Positions 48,788-60,715 of a stretch of 64,000 nt of DNA are shown piece after piece. A model generated the notes under the pieces. The model made no database searches. It saw nothing but the letters and a program-made list of their open reading frames with translations, and was not told where the DNA came from. The DNA is from Hydra vulgaris. Its lineage: Eukaryota > Cnidaria > Hydrozoa > Anthoathecata > Hydridae. Positions within the stretch are counted from its first letter, which is position 1. Each line of letters starts with the position of its first letter. The position numbers and the translations under genes were made by a program. Where the stretch lies: contig NC_088933.1 in assembly GCF_038396675.1 (NCBI RefSeq), positions 41,562,501-41,626,500 on the forward strand. Direction: 5' to 3'.

Positions 48788-48852
48788 GCAGCGAACAGGT
48801 TAAAGTTTAACCATTTTACATTTTTCGAGTTTTTAACCCTTAGAGCGTGACG

Positions 48853-48905
48853 AGCCACGATCGTGGCTATATCGTCAGAGCGCGAAAAGCCACAATTGTG
48901 GCTTT
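48853..48905. promoter_or_regulatory. Paired palindromes in the piggyBac 2 left end
   Basis: AGCCACGATCGTGGCT (48853-48868) and AAAGCCACAATTGTGGCTTT (48886-48905) are perfect palindromes sharing AGCCAC/GTGGCT arms. They begin 16 bp from the element end. Their position suggests transposase binding sites, but that is inference. Confidence 0.55.
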
Positions 48906-48967
48906 AAAATTGGTCTTTGAAACTATAACTTTTTACAGCAAAACATCTTTTGGGATACTGTTTTTTT

Positions 48968-49103
48968 TTATATTTGGCATTATTTGGCAATATTTGGCAT
49001 TATTTGGCAATATTTGGCATTATTTGGCAATATTTGGCATTATTTGGCAATATTTGGCATTATTTGGCAATATTTGGCATTATTTGGCAATATTTGGCAT
49101 TAA
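48968..49103. repeat. 11-bp minisatellite (22-bp higher-order unit)
   Basis: TATTTGGCATT alternates with TATTTGGCAAT about 12 times without error, ending in TTAAAAATGAG. It stays open as a protein frame but has no coding support. Confidence 0.95.
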
Positions 49104-49361
49104 AAATGAGTGTGAATAAAGTTGTATAGATGTTTGAGAGTTTACATACAGTGAATAAAGTTGCATGGATATACAGTGAATAATACAGTGAATAAAGTTG
49201 CATGGATGTTTGAGAGTTTTACCAGCGAAGAATTTTTAGGTTCCAGTGATGACAGTGTGTTGTGATGAAAGCCCGACAACTTTAATTTAAAAATTGTATA
49301 CACTATTATTTAATACAAATATATCAACTAGTATGATAATATGGAGTTTTTTATTTTAATT

Positions 49362-50419
49362 TTTATGTAGACTTCAGTTCTGGTGGCGATGTTAATGTAG
49401 ATGATGTTAGTGGTAATATTTTAGATGATTGGGTATTTGTTCTAGGAGATGACCATGGTCCTGATGTTGTTCACTTTATTAGTGAATCAGGACCCAAGCA
49501 CTCAATTTCACGTGAGTCTAAGTCTATTGAATATCTTGACTTGTTTTTTACTCATAAGATTTTAAAAATTATATAATAAATTTTACTAATAATTATGCCG
49601 ATACATGGATTCAAAATAATCAACAACATTTGAGGTCCTATCCAGCATTAAAAGGTCATGGATTAAACAGGGAAAGACCAATCTTTTAGAGATAAGAGCT
49701 GTCCTTGGAGTCGTAATCAACATGGGTCTCATCAAAAAAGCTAATCTTAAACTGTACTGGGATATAAGTCATCCTTGTGCATCTACTCCCTGGTTTTTTA
49801 CCCTGATTTGTTACAAAATGAAAGACACCAAATCTGCGTCAATATATTCCAAACAAACTTAGGTATTGACTATTATTATACTTCTCCTCAACTGTTATTA
49901 GATCTATATGCTCATCAGACCTCTGCAACATGCATAGTGAGAGTCAACAGGAAATGCCTACCAGAAATCTGCATTAAATTAAAAAGCAAGGAGGTTAGCC
50001 AATATAGAAAAGGTCCTTTGTTGTGTGTGGCATACCAAGATGGTAAAAAAGCCGTTATTACTATCTACTGTTGCCGAAGCAGGTTTTACTGAAATGCATA
50101 ACGGAAGAGGATATATATTTTTATGAAACCAAATGTTGTTGCCCTTTACAAAAAAAAACCATGAGCGATGTAGATTTGGGTGATGCACAGCTCTATGTGT
50201 ACTTGTCTGAGCGTAAAACAATAAAGTGGACAACTAAAGTTGCTTTTTTTCTATTTGGTAGGGCAATTTTAAATAGCTATTTATTGTATAAGCTTAATAC
50301 AAATGAATATAAGCCAATGTCAAGAATAGATTTTATGATGGCTACAGTGGATAGTTTAGCCGGAAATTATTTTCCAGTGAAAGTAATTCGAGTCCGCACA
50401 AGTTGGCAGTATCAGTTAT
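49362..50419 (+). pseudogene. piggyBac transposase relic of element 2
   Basis: Pieces in changing frames: SSGGDVNVDDVSGNILDDWV and DHGPDVVHFI (49375-49470); an insertion-domain start near 49600-49760 (NQQHLRSYPALKGHGLN); LLDLYAHQTSATCIVRVNRK then CLPEICIKLKSKEVSQYRKG, corresponding to the CGT-R-NRKGLP region; VAEAGFTEMHNGRG and, in another frame, KTMSDVDLGDAQL with the last catalytic Asp region; finally [20 protein letters not shown] and KPMSRIDFMMATVDSLAGNY. The first two catalytic Asp motifs are absent, indicating an internal deletion. It cannot be active and would depend on another copy for movement. Confidence 0.75.
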
Positions 50420-50660
50420 AAGGTGTTGGAATTCGTACAGCCTGTTTTTCTAATTATCACACAAAAGTTGTGCGTTAAAATCATTAAACTGCTTTTAATC
50501 TCATATAACCTACAAAAAAATAAAGTTCAAAAATTATTGTTTTGTTGTTTGTTTTTTTGTTATGCTTTGTTCTGGGTTTTGTTTTGTTTTTTGCCGATTT
50601 TTTTTTTTGTTGAACTTTTCTGAACGGCGTTTGAATTTTATTGAGCGCTCAAAGGGTTAA

Positions 50661-51888
50661 GGGCATTTTCAAACAATCGACGCGAATAGAAATTCACAAA
50701 TCATTAACTATATAATAACGTTATTACAAATAATTGAAGGTTTTTTATCTATACCTATTGTGCGCGATTTTTATTACAATTATTTTTTTTAACTGGTGGT
50801 ATTTAAGAAACGCACAAATAAGTTATAAAATTAAAAAAACTTGGTCATTAAACACAATAGCGTTGAGGTTCAATACTCAGCAATTATAAATTTGTTAGAT
50901 GCCTTTGATCATATACAGTTCACCCATTTCAAGCCCTGGCTATTTAAATGGGGTTTGTACAAGATTAGATATGTTTCCTGGCCGACCATTACTCTTGTTA
51001 ACCTCCTGCCTTCATGTGGGAAAACCTCATATAGCCATAGCCGTAAACTAAACTATTAAGCCGGAGAATAAACTATTTATATCATAAAACCATGAAAGGT
51101 AAAAAATTATAAGGTAAAGATAAAACTAATTCACTTTAAAATACCTTTTTGCAAAAGCAAAATATTTGACTTTCCTTAAAACCAGTAGAAATATAATAAA
51201 AATGAAATCAATAGCTCTTAGATTTTATCTTGTCAAAATTAAATGTAATAAGTTTTTCGCAGTGTCAATTTAAACTTTATTTTATCTACATTGCATTGTT
51301 TTTAGTGTACACTTTTAAGATTAGCAAGGATATTGACAGATGTATATTGAGCCTGCTGCAGAGGTGAAATTTAAATCATGGTAAAACCACAAAGTTGTTT
51401 GGTGTGGGCGTTAGCATCATTTGACCGAGATCGCAACATAAAAATGGTAAAAAGTTCTGTATTCAAAAACAAAAGGAAGTCCGAAAAGATGTAAAAACGG
51501 ATAAAATCAAAGCTGAAATCATTCTATAAGCAGTTTTTTGTTTAAAAAGACCAGCCACTAGGTCTTGAGTTGTATATTTCACCAGACTACTGGTTAATTT
51601 TTGATATTCTAGGTTATAGCTTGAAAAAATGCCTACGTATGAGACTCCCTCAGAATTTTTCGATAAAATTGTATCCAAATAAATAGTTGCTAACAACTCT
51701 TCAGAACTCAGAGCAAAATCTTTTGATCATAGTTTAAGAAATTTATTTCTCAAAATAAGAAAGATATTTCTTGTTTTTAAAAATGAATTGCTGGGTAGGA
51801 TATTTATTTTCTCAAATAAGAAACGTATTTCTTGTTTTAAGTTAAATATTACGTAATAAAAAGTTTAATTTTGCTATGCTTACAGTAA
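50661..51888. other. AT-rich non-coding stretch
   Basis: No gene is supported. A B-box-like GGTTCAATACTC at 50868-50879 has no convincing A box. Confidence 0.45.
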
Positions 51889-52040
51889 ACTTATTCAAGA
51901 TAATGTAGAGTGTGTGATGAGCCTTGAGAAGCTTCAAAAGCTACTTCAAATAAAGAGTTCTTGTAAAGAACCATTAAAAAAGAAGAGTGGATTCAAGGAG
52001 CTTCGGCGACTGCTTTCTTGCTTTCTCGTTATTGAATGAT
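51889..52040 (+). CDS. Possible orphan exon
   Basis: A TATGCTTACAG acceptor-like site is followed by 50 codons reading KLIQDNVECVMSLEKLQKLL, then a Lys-rich KSSCKEPLKKKSG and a hydrophobic end LRRLLSCFLVIE before TGA (52038-52040). Composition looks protein-like and there is a terminal stop, as in a last exon. No partner exon was found on either side and I do not recognise the sequence, so it could be a TE fragment or chance. Confidence 0.25.
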
Positions 52041-52243
52041 TCTAATAATTTCAATTTTGATACAATATAGGTATACAAACTCTAAACCTTAAAAGTACAT
52101 TTAAAAATTATTATTTTACATATTTTTTTGAGATATTTGTCTTAAGCTGAAAATTTATACGTATGTAAATATTTATTGTACATTTGCAACGTTTAAACGC
52201 CGAATTCTGAAACAATTTTGCTTCAGAAACAAGAGATCTGTGG

Positions 52244-52674
52244 CAGTGATGGATTCAGCATTGATGTTTGAGATAGCTAAAAGTCATGGCGCAAACTCTA
52301 AACATTTGAATGTTATACTTATGTCAAATAATGATGCTTTTTAAAAAGTTGCAATGATTGGAGGCTGGGAAAAAAAAAAAAGGCCTAAATTTTATCCTCG
52401 CTGCCCCAAAAGATTTTAGCAACAAGTTGATGAAATATTTTTTTTTGCTATTCTAAACTAAATTTATATTCATCGATAAATTTTAAGTATCGTTTTACAA
52501 TCTCTAAGCGTTCAAAAATTATGAACATATAAAATTTGTAACCCTCTAAAATTAAGGGGGGATTAAACTTTTTATGGTCTTAATTTATGAACGCTGAGAG
52601 GTAATATTTTGTTTGGAGTTTGCGCCATGTCTGTTAGCTATCTCAAACACCAAAAAATGCTGGATTCTAACCTG
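52244..52674. mobile_element. hAT-like MITE, 431 bp, copy of the CAGTGGCGGAT family
   Basis: The ends are inverted: GTTTGAGATAGCTAA then CATGGCGCAAACTC at the left matches the inverted GAGTTTGCGCCATG then TTAGCTATCTCAAAC at the right. The interior phrase GGCTGGGAAAAAAA then GCCCCAAAAG is shared with 56031-56345, and its right half with 41338-41515. Confidence 0.75.
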
Positions 52675-52675
52675 A

Positions 52676-52797
52676 TCTATGGTTCAACGCCTACTTTAGG
52701 ATTTTTTTGACATAAAGCAAGTGTAAACTTCCAAGTTAAATGCATTCTGCGGAGCTCTGTGATGCGACCATTAGATCTTATTGGAGCACCTAAAACA
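52676..52797 (+). mobile_element. tRNA-derived SINE, copy 3 (5'-truncated)
   Basis: B box GGTTCAACGCC at 52681-52691, then the same body as copies 1 and 2 in the opposite orientation (AAATGCATTCTGCGGAGCTC, GGAGCACC at the tail). The A box is missing. Confidence 0.6.
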
Positions 52798-53386
52798 ACC
52801 ACAGAAAAAATATGCATATATATTTTTGAATCACATTAATACGTTTTGATCTAGTTTAGCTTACTACAAAATATTGAAAGTCCTTTACCCAATCTTTAAA
52901 GGAAACCATTTTGGGTTTGGATTTGTTTGATCCAAGGCTCTAGTAATTTTAAAAAAACATCATTTGATAAAATAATGTGGTAAAATCATAAAGTTTGTTG
53001 TATAACTAGAAAAAAGCGTAAAGATCAACAAAAAATCACTTTAGCCAAAGGTTGATTTATCTAATCATCTTGATTTATCTAATCATCATGATTTATCTAA
53101 TCAGTGAAAAATAGGTACAACATATTTCTTAGATTAATAAGCGCAGTGTTTTTTTTGGTACAGTAACACATTAAGAAAAAATTGTTGAACAAATTAACTA
53201 GATTTGACATCCACATATATTTGCGCCAATGCTTGGAAATCGCTCTTAATTTAGTCAAAAATCATAAAAAGCGTAACTTTGAACAATCGGCGCGAATACT
53301 TCTATAAAAAAATAATAAAAATAAAAAAATTTCTCATATAAATATGACCTCAACGCCATTCATTAGCCACTCCGCAAGAAAATTGG

Positions 53387-53388
<2 letters not shown>
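52798..53388. other. AT-rich non-coding stretch with a short tandem repeat
   Basis: Three copies of TGATTTATCTAATCATC-type 18-21-bp units lie at 53046-53104. Nothing else is supported. Confidence 0.5.

Positions 53389-53460
<72 letters not shown>
53389..53460. repeat. (TA)n microsatellite, 36 units
   Basis: Uninterrupted alternation. Confidence 0.95.
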
Positions 53461-53462
<2 letters not shown>

Positions 53463-54349
53463 TCAGCCCCGAATACAAGTGTCGTATTTGATATTGCGTT
53501 TAATTGAGAAATTTGCATTCAAAGTTTAAAGTACAAAATCTCTTTATGTAAATTTAACTACTGTTGAAATTTAACAAATTTGACCAAAATCAAGTCTTTG
53601 TTTAAATTGTTAAAAAAAAACAAAAAAAAACGACTTCCCCGTAACTTAGAGCACTGTTTTTAAAATACGACAAATGTATTTCGAAATCAGAAAATTTTGT
53701 CGGAATGCAATTGTTAAAGATGCAATTAATTTGATAGCAGGTGTATTAAGTTTAAATTTACTCATGTTGTAACTAAAAATGACTTAAAACTTTAAAATAA
53801 TTTTAGTTTTACTGCATTTTATTCCATTGCATTTTTTTCTTTAATTCATTCCCAGTAACCAATTTATCGGCAATTTAGAAATATACGGTTTTTACTCTGC
53901 AAGCTTCTTATATAGAAATTAATAAGCTTCTTATACAAATAAACTTATTAACAAATTGAGTATGATATAAGGTTTCACTTACTCAATTTATAAATAACTA
54001 AATATTAAGAGTTTTTTTTTTTTTTTTTATTGCATTTGCATTAAGCAATTTTTAATAATATTATTCATTTTCGAATAATAAAAAAATAAAATGACTAATT
54101 TATCACACATATCTTTTGATTTGTCAGTGAAAAATTATATAAGTTAAACCTTAAAATGATATAAATAAGTTAAACCTTAAAATATAAAAAAAAATTTCCA
54201 TTCTTGTACCTTTTTTTTTACAATAAAGAAATAAATATATACAATGTTTATTAAAATATTTTACTATGTGATATATTTAATTGTTCAGACTTAAAAAGAC
54301 TGTAACTTAAAAAGAGTATTATAAAATTCAAGATCATCACCAACAAAAT
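53461..54349. other. AT-rich non-coding stretch
   Basis: No gene is supported. A ~24-bp direct repeat (ATATAAGTTAAACCTTAAAAT) occurs twice at 54137-54183. Confidence 0.5.
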
Positions 54350-55420
54350 ATTTTACCATTGACTCAAAATCATTATTTTTTTATCTGAGAGCAAAAAACG
54401 TGTCAAATCATTTTTTAATGGAGGAAATTCTTTCAGAACTTTCTGTTTATTCTTTCTCTGAGAGGTACTTTTTATCAATCTTTCTTCAATGAACAGACCT
54501 GAGAACGATTTTTTGAATTTAATATGAAAAGGAAGATGTTTTTCATGACGCATTAGTTTTACTTTTGCAAAAGGAACTTTATGGAAATATAAAAGCTTGG
54601 AAGCAAGTTTGAAGTTTTTTAAGTCATCTTTGTACATTTGTAGTTTTTTCAATAGATGATAGTAATTTGAATAAGGTAGGAGGACTGTAAATCTCATAAT
54701 GTCTTAATTTTTTCTCAAACGCACTATGCGCAGTGTCAATATTCTGTACTGAACTATGACCAGGTTCGATATACTTCTGTTCAGTAAGTGGTATTCCGTT
54801 TTCATTTTGAAAATTTTTTATCGCTATAGACACAATTGAGTTCTAATTCTAGGGAATACAGGAATGAGACCAATTATAAATCAATTAACTGATATATTAG
54901 GACTTCAATAGTTTATATAGGCAACTTTCAAGTTCATTTGTTCTTCTACCAGCCAATAGATTCATTCCAAAGTGCACAATAAGTTTTGTTATTCAATAAA
55001 CAGTGGGCTGTGAAATTATGGCAATTTAGTTTTCGCTTATAATAGAATGCAGAAATATTAGCAATTCGAAGGGGAAAGACTTTTTCTAAATCCAAAGTTA
55101 TAACTGCTGTTGTTTTGTAATCTCAATTTTCAACTTTAGCTAGGTCACATTTTCTTTCTTGTCTAGTTAATAGTTTACTCTCTCTAAGCTGCAGTATTTT
55201 TTGATCATTTTCTTTGTTTTTATACACTTGGCATAAATCACACAAATTTTTTTTGGTTTATGAAATGCTAAATTAAACTATGTATTAAAAGTTGAATAAA
55301 AAACAACTTTTTTTACATTCAACTCTGGGTAAGCTTGTGTAAAAAACATTTTAATTGTACATGAGTTAAATCAATGACGACTCTAAATATTTTTTGTTAG
55401 TATTCTGTCTGCAATAATGT
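54350..55420 (-). pseudogene. Relic of a transposase-like family (KPKK / YYKRKL / EPGHS type)
   Basis: On the minus strand, in shifting frames: TQAYPELNVKKVVFY, LAFHKPKK then DLCQVYKNKEN, LLTRQERKCDLAKVEN, AVITLDLEKVFPLRIANISA, FYYKRKLNCHNFTAHC, YCALWNESIGW, then KNFQNENGIPLTEQKYIEPG, HSSVQNIDTAHSAFEKKL and YSPPTLFKLL. The order (HKPKK-C-C, DLQ-VL, YYxRKLxxHNFT, EPGHxxxxxDxxHxxxE) is one I know from a large invertebrate family of uncharacterised, transposon-associated proteins; this is from memory and unverified. The conserved D, H and E positions look like a nuclease fold. Stops and frameshifts throughout show it is dead. No TIRs were found. Confidence 0.5.
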
Positions 55421-56030
<610 letters not shown>

Positions 56031-56345
56031 GGCGGATCCAGGATTTTTTGATCTTTGAGATAGCTAACTTCCAGACATGGAGCTAACTAACCAAACGTTT
56101 ATATGTTTATACTTATATCAAATCATGAGGGTTTGCAAAAAATTGCGATGGTTGGAGGCTGGGAACAAAAAGGCCCCAAAATTTTTGCAACACCTGCCCC
56201 AAAAGTGAGAGGAATAAGTTGGTGAAATACTTTTCGAACTATTCTCAACTAGACTTATATTCATCGATAGTTTTTAAGTTTCATAGCATTTTTTCTCAGC
56301 TTTCAAAAATTATGACCATATAAAAATTACAACCTCCTCAAATTA
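56031..56345. mobile_element. hAT-like MITE, second copy of the CAGTGGCGGAT family
   Basis: It begins GGCGGATCCAGGATTTTTTG and TTTGAGATAGCTAAC, with the interior GGTTGGAGGCTGGGAA and GCCCCAAAA, then TCAAAAATTATGACCATATA, matching 52244-52674. Its ends merge into flanking (TA)n arrays, so the termini are lost. Confidence 0.7.
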
Positions 56346-56350
56346 AACTT

Positions 56351-56409
56351 CATATATATATATATATATATATATATGAAGTTTAAATATATATATATAT
56401 ATATATATA

Positions 56410-56458
<49 letters not shown>
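56351..56458. repeat. (TA)n microsatellite, compound
   Basis: Three TA blocks separated by TGAAGTTTAAAT and a C. The left block forms an inverted repeat with GAAGTTTAAAT on both sides. Confidence 0.9.
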
Positions 56459-56464
<6 letters not shown>

Positions 56465-56990
56465 GTATACAAGGTATAATTGTCTATTGAATCTTTATTA
56501 GAGATCTCTGTTAATTTAAAAAATATATTACAACTACAACTACATTTATGTATATCTCCACAATTTATAGTATAAAATATCTAATAAAATTATATTGCAT
56601 TCAAAATTTATATGGAAAAATAAAGAAATGTAGTTCTTCTATTAGTATGAAGAAGTTCGAATTTATTGATTTCATATTAAAGTTAAGTAAATACTCGTGG
56701 TCATGAGCTCACAAAATAAACTTTTAAAGGAAAAGTATTTTGCTTATTTGATTACCGTTTATAGTCCATATTTGTTAATTAATTTTATTAATCTAAATAA
56801 AAAGATATTATTATAGAGCTATATAGTTAAACTTTAAGTTAATATTCGATAAATATAACTAAATAGTTATAGTCATCGAATAAGTTTTTTAGCGTAAAAA
56901 TTGACAACTTTCTAACCATGTTTTTTTAACCATTTTGAAAATATCTTCCTGCATGCGTTAAGTAACACACGGAGAAGAGAACAAACCTCC
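56459..56990. other. AT-rich non-coding stretch
   Basis: Nothing supported. Confidence 0.5.
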
Positions 56991-56995
56991 TTTGG

Positions 56996-57128
56996 ATGCA
57001 GACGTCCAATGGACGTCCAAGGACATACTACTTTGGACGACAAAAGACATACTATTTTGGACTTGCACGAATAGACCTAAACGGTGCGTCCTATGGACGT
57101 CCAAGGACATCCTGTGCCCATTGGGATG
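56996..57128. repeat. GGACGTCC-rich palindromic repeat segment
   Basis: GACGTCCAATGGACGTCCAA, then TTTGGACG / TTTGGACTTG variants, then CCTATGGACGTCCAAGGACA, ending CCCATTGGGA. Four or more copies of TGGACGTCCAAGGACAT-like units lie in both orientations. It is MITE-like, distinct in GC content from its surroundings, and has no coding. Confidence 0.7.
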
Positions 57129-57291
57129 CTATTTAATGTAACTTTTTCTACTTTAGAAAAAGTGCAAAAACGCATAGTAAACATAGTTGATCAAAATATA
57201 AAAATAAAAATTCTCAAGACGTGATATATCACCAGGGAAAGTAATTAGCCCCAAGTATATTTTGTTTTAAATATCTCCGGACAGTCCAAAG

Positions 57292-57470
57292 ATGGTGACA
57301 ATTGAAGAAAAATCAAACTTTGTATCAGAAAAAACGTCAAAAAAAGTAACTGCTTTCTTTGACATTTTTGAAGAGAAAGCTGAAGAGTATTTTGCACCCT
57401 TAAATAAAAGAGCAAAATTATTATCATTGAATTGCTTTACTGGAAGTCTTTTAGAAGCTCAGAAAAGCTA
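57292..57470 (+). CDS. Short coding-like frame, unknown
   Basis: The frame reads VTIEEKSNFVSEKTSKKVTA, FFDIFEEKAEEYFAPLNKRA and LNCFTGSLLEAQKS to TAG. It is hydrophilic, helical in character and without low complexity, unlike neighbouring spurious frames. There is no ATG or clear acceptor at its start, and I recognise no family. It could be an exon or TE fragment belonging with the frame at 57636-58001, which has a similar charged composition. Confidence 0.25.
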
Positions 57471-57635
57471 GAAACTTTTAAAGAAACTAAAATATATTGC
57501 ATTGGTAAAACTGTAATTGTAGGAATTCATTACTAAAATACATCTATTGTTATCATTACAGATTTTAAATACAGCTTCTATTGGAGCAATTTTTTTACCA
57601 TAATAAACCATAATAAAAAAGGAATAAGATTTATT

Positions 57636-58001
<366 letters not shown>

Positions 58002-58327
58002 TGGCAAACCAAATTTTATCTAAAACATTACTATGTTAGTCCCAAAGAGCTACTCGCATTCCCATATCAGCACATATGACAAAGAAGATATTATATGTTC
58101 AGTCAACATTAGCTCCAGTTAACCTCTTATTCTCCACAACAAGTACCATTATTGCAAATGTTCACACAAGCTTTTTACCTGAAATTACTGAAGATTTATT
58201 TTTCTTACACGACGCTTGACTGAAATGTGAAAATATGTAACGAAGTATTTAAACTAGCTAATAACCATAAATATATGTTGCTATATCCGTATTTATCAAT
58301 TAGGCATATAGAATATGGTGCTGCATG

Positions 58328-58515
58328 CATTGACGTAGCGAGGGTCGTAATCGCCTACGATCAAAATGACTAAAAAGAGGCCTTTTTATAACTTTTACAA
58401 CAATTATATTTTTTATATTATAAAGTACCTTTTTTTCTCGTATTTTTTTGACGTCCACTGAACCACTTGCATCCGGAGCCAAACCTCGTTAGACACCCCT
58501 TAGTTACGCTACTGG
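58328..58515. repeat. Possible hAT-like MITE
   Basis: CATTGACGTAGCGAGGG at the left resembles the inverse of CCCCTTAGTTACGCTACTGG at the right, the TIR pattern of CAGTGGCGTA-type hAT MITEs. Diverged; no clean duplication. Confidence 0.4.
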
Positions 58516-59029
58516 CGGCATATATAATAAGGTATGGCTTGAAATTCTTTATTTAAACTAGTTAAATATATAGAGAGATTTTAAAATCAGAAAATAAATT
58601 TTTTATCTACACAAAAGTCTCTGTTATAAGCTAATTAAGCTGATTAGCTTCAGTTTGAAGCTGAAGTTGATCGCTAAAATTTAATTTGTTACACTTTTTA
58701 CTATAAAGTTCAAGATTAAAGGTTTAATTAAGTTTATATATTTTTTTAGATATGTAATTTTACAGTTTAATATCTTTAATTTTTTTCTTTATTACAGCTT
58801 ACACCAAAATTAGATGTAGTTGATCACGCAAGAGATGCTTGAAGAAGTAATTTTTACGACATTGGAAAAACTTTTGATTCGTAAGAAACCGTCTTGACAA
58901 ATTATGATTATAACGATACATAAGTAAAGTTTAAAAAGTTAGTCATTTTTATTTTACAAAACTGTTTTAACGCTTTTTTTATTTGAAATAAACAAATAAA
59001 AATTTTTGATTTGCTGTTATGTGTACTTT
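58516..59029. other. AT-rich non-coding stretch
   Basis: An acceptor-like TTTATTACAG at 58789-58798 precedes LTPKLDVVDHARDA and a stop. This is too short to call an exon. Confidence 0.4.
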
Positions 59030-60215
59030 AAGAGTAGCTTTTATAAACTCCACAATTTCTTTAAATGATTTAGGTAATTAGTTAATTGACTCGATTCGTA
59101 AGTTGTTTTCACTCAATGAAGTAGTTAGATAAAAAAGTCGTTGATGCTCTTTTATAAGGCTTTGAATAAGTGGTATCATCTAAGGCTTGGGATCAACAAG
59201 TGTTATTGCTCTCAGAGGTTAGCAGCTGTCTTGAGCAGAGAGTATAGAATAATAAAAACAGTTGGAAGCAGTTTGTATTTCATACGATGAGTCAACTAAG
59301 ATTTCAAGATTGGTACATCGTATCAACGAAACAGTGTCAGCAATTCTACCTGACCGGTAAACAACCCTGCGGTAAACTGGGCTAGTGGATTTATAAAGAT
59401 TTAGAGGAGGCTGACTAACTACAACTAAGTGATCTGAATTACCGAAACTAGGAAAGGTATTGGACAAATAGCATTTAGGACCATTATTTAAGATGATGTC
59501 AAGAAAAGCTGATTTTTGGGGAGGATGTTCATTAAGGTGAATGAGTTGGTGAAAACGACAAATAAAATCAATTGGGCAGCCATTTAGATCCCCTCCAAGA
59601 ATTATTAGTGTTTTGTTGCCCAATTTACACCTAGTTATGGCTGGCTAAATAAGTTGTGTGAGTTGATAAGATGCATTGCGCTGCTCACTTTGAGACTATA
59701 CTGGAATATAGGCACATATTACTAGACAGGAGGAGTATTATACGAGGCAGGTATTTAGAGTATACAAGAGCAATTATTAATTCACTTTCTTGTTTAGACA
59801 CTAAGCTTGACGCATGGTCGGTTATTAATTTTATTTGTTCTATTTTATCTGGGTATTTTTTGTTTATAAAATTAGACCCTGTGGCTCAGTTCTTATGTAA
59901 ATTTTATTATTGATTTGGGAAAGAATAGTTTGCTTAACATTATAGTTTAGCAAAGTTTTGGTTAGACAGGCAATGTCAATGTTAGAATCTGTAAGAGATC
60001 GATTAAAAATTGTGATTTTGTTACAGAGTGAGAGCATATTAGTTGTGCAGGTGGTTGGTAAACGAGTGGTGTTGATACTAGAGCAAGTTGGTTGGCATGG
60101 AGCGAGGAGTAAGGGCGCCGCGGATTTTGACGATTGCTTTATCACGGATGTTCCAGTGAAAGGGTGAATTAGCGTTATCAATTCGAAGTATTACGTGGTT
60201 TCAATTTGATACGGT
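59030..60215 (-). pseudogene. LINE ORF2 N-terminal part: AP endonuclease and polymerase start (L2/CR1-like)
   Basis: On the minus strand: MLSLCNKITIFNRSLTDSNI then DIACLTKTLL (where the family has TETWL, so the catalytic Glu appears replaced by Lys), QTILSQINNKIY then RTEPQG, frameshifts, NKTLIILGGDLNGCPIDFIC (GDxN motif), QKSAFLDIILNN and FGNSDHLVVVSQPPL (SDH motif). These are AP-endonuclease landmarks. After a stop it reads DPKP-MIPLIQSLIKEHQRLF, the linker before the polymerase. The polymerase itself is absent, so this is a 3'-truncated or deleted copy. It differs from the Tx1-like and nested LINEs. Confidence 0.75.
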
Positions 60216-60623
60216 AGTGATATCATCAACTTTTTAGAGTATAACATCACACTCTGAGCACAGGATGAGATCGTTTTTTGATACCACAAGTTTTTCATGT
60301 TATGATATCAAATTTCAGTTCAAGTTGAGAAACTTTTGTGAATTCATTTTGATCTCATAAATGTATCATGTTATGGTATTACAGATCTCGTAATATGAGA
60401 TCATTATGATATAACTATACTATCAAATCGCTGACTGGGAGATGAACAAGACATGTAATGCAAAACATATTTATGAAGCAACACTTATTTTTGGCAAAAT
60501 AATCTGAACCATACAACAAAAAATAGAATTATAGAGTAAAATATAAAAATATTTTATGGTTAAACAGTTTAACTGTTCCCTAATGCCCGTACCAAAATGA
60601 ATTAAAGCAAAAGTTTAAATAAA
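60216..60623. other. Intergenic region between LINE and host gene
   Basis: ATGATATCA / TGATATCAT and GAGATCATTATGATAT motifs recur in both orientations at 60215-60425, suggesting a decayed inverted-repeat element. No gene. Confidence 0.4.
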
Positions 60624-60629
60624 TTTATT
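60624..60629 (-). terminator. Candidate polyadenylation signal AATAAA
   Basis: AATAAA on the minus strand, about 87 nt after the stop codon of the host gene. AT-rich surroundings make chance occurrence possible. Confidence 0.4.
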
Positions 60630-60715
60630 GTTAGTGTTCTTTCAAATTGTTCTAAATATAATAAATTGAAGATGTTATAATTATTAGAACATCAAAATTA
60701 TAAAAAATATGAAGA

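Larger units (their letters stand above)
46737..48799 (+). mobile_element. piggyBac-type transposon 1, about 2063 bp
   Basis: TTAA at 46733-46736 and 48800-48803 bracket the element. The ends are weakly inverted (ACACGTTTGGTGCTGAG at the left; CCTGTTCGCTGCCTAC read inward from the right). It contains a degenerate piggyBac transposase and two strong hairpins near the right end. The boundaries are inferred from TTAA and end similarity. Confidence 0.6.
48837..50656 (+). mobile_element. piggyBac-type transposon 2, 1820 bp, internally deleted
   Basis: It is flanked by TTAA (48833-48836; 50657-50660). The ends are CCCTTAGAGCG at the left and, inverted, CCCTTTGAGCG at the right. It carries a transposase relic missing the first part of the catalytic core, an 11/22-bp minisatellite and two perfect palindromes in its left end. 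It lies 33 bp from piggyBac 1. Confidence 0.85.

Noticed and set aside
48847-49119. Plus-strand ORF with repeated FGIIWQYLALFGNIWHYLAI-type peptide
   Set aside because: It is a translation of the 11-bp minisatellite in the piggyBac end.
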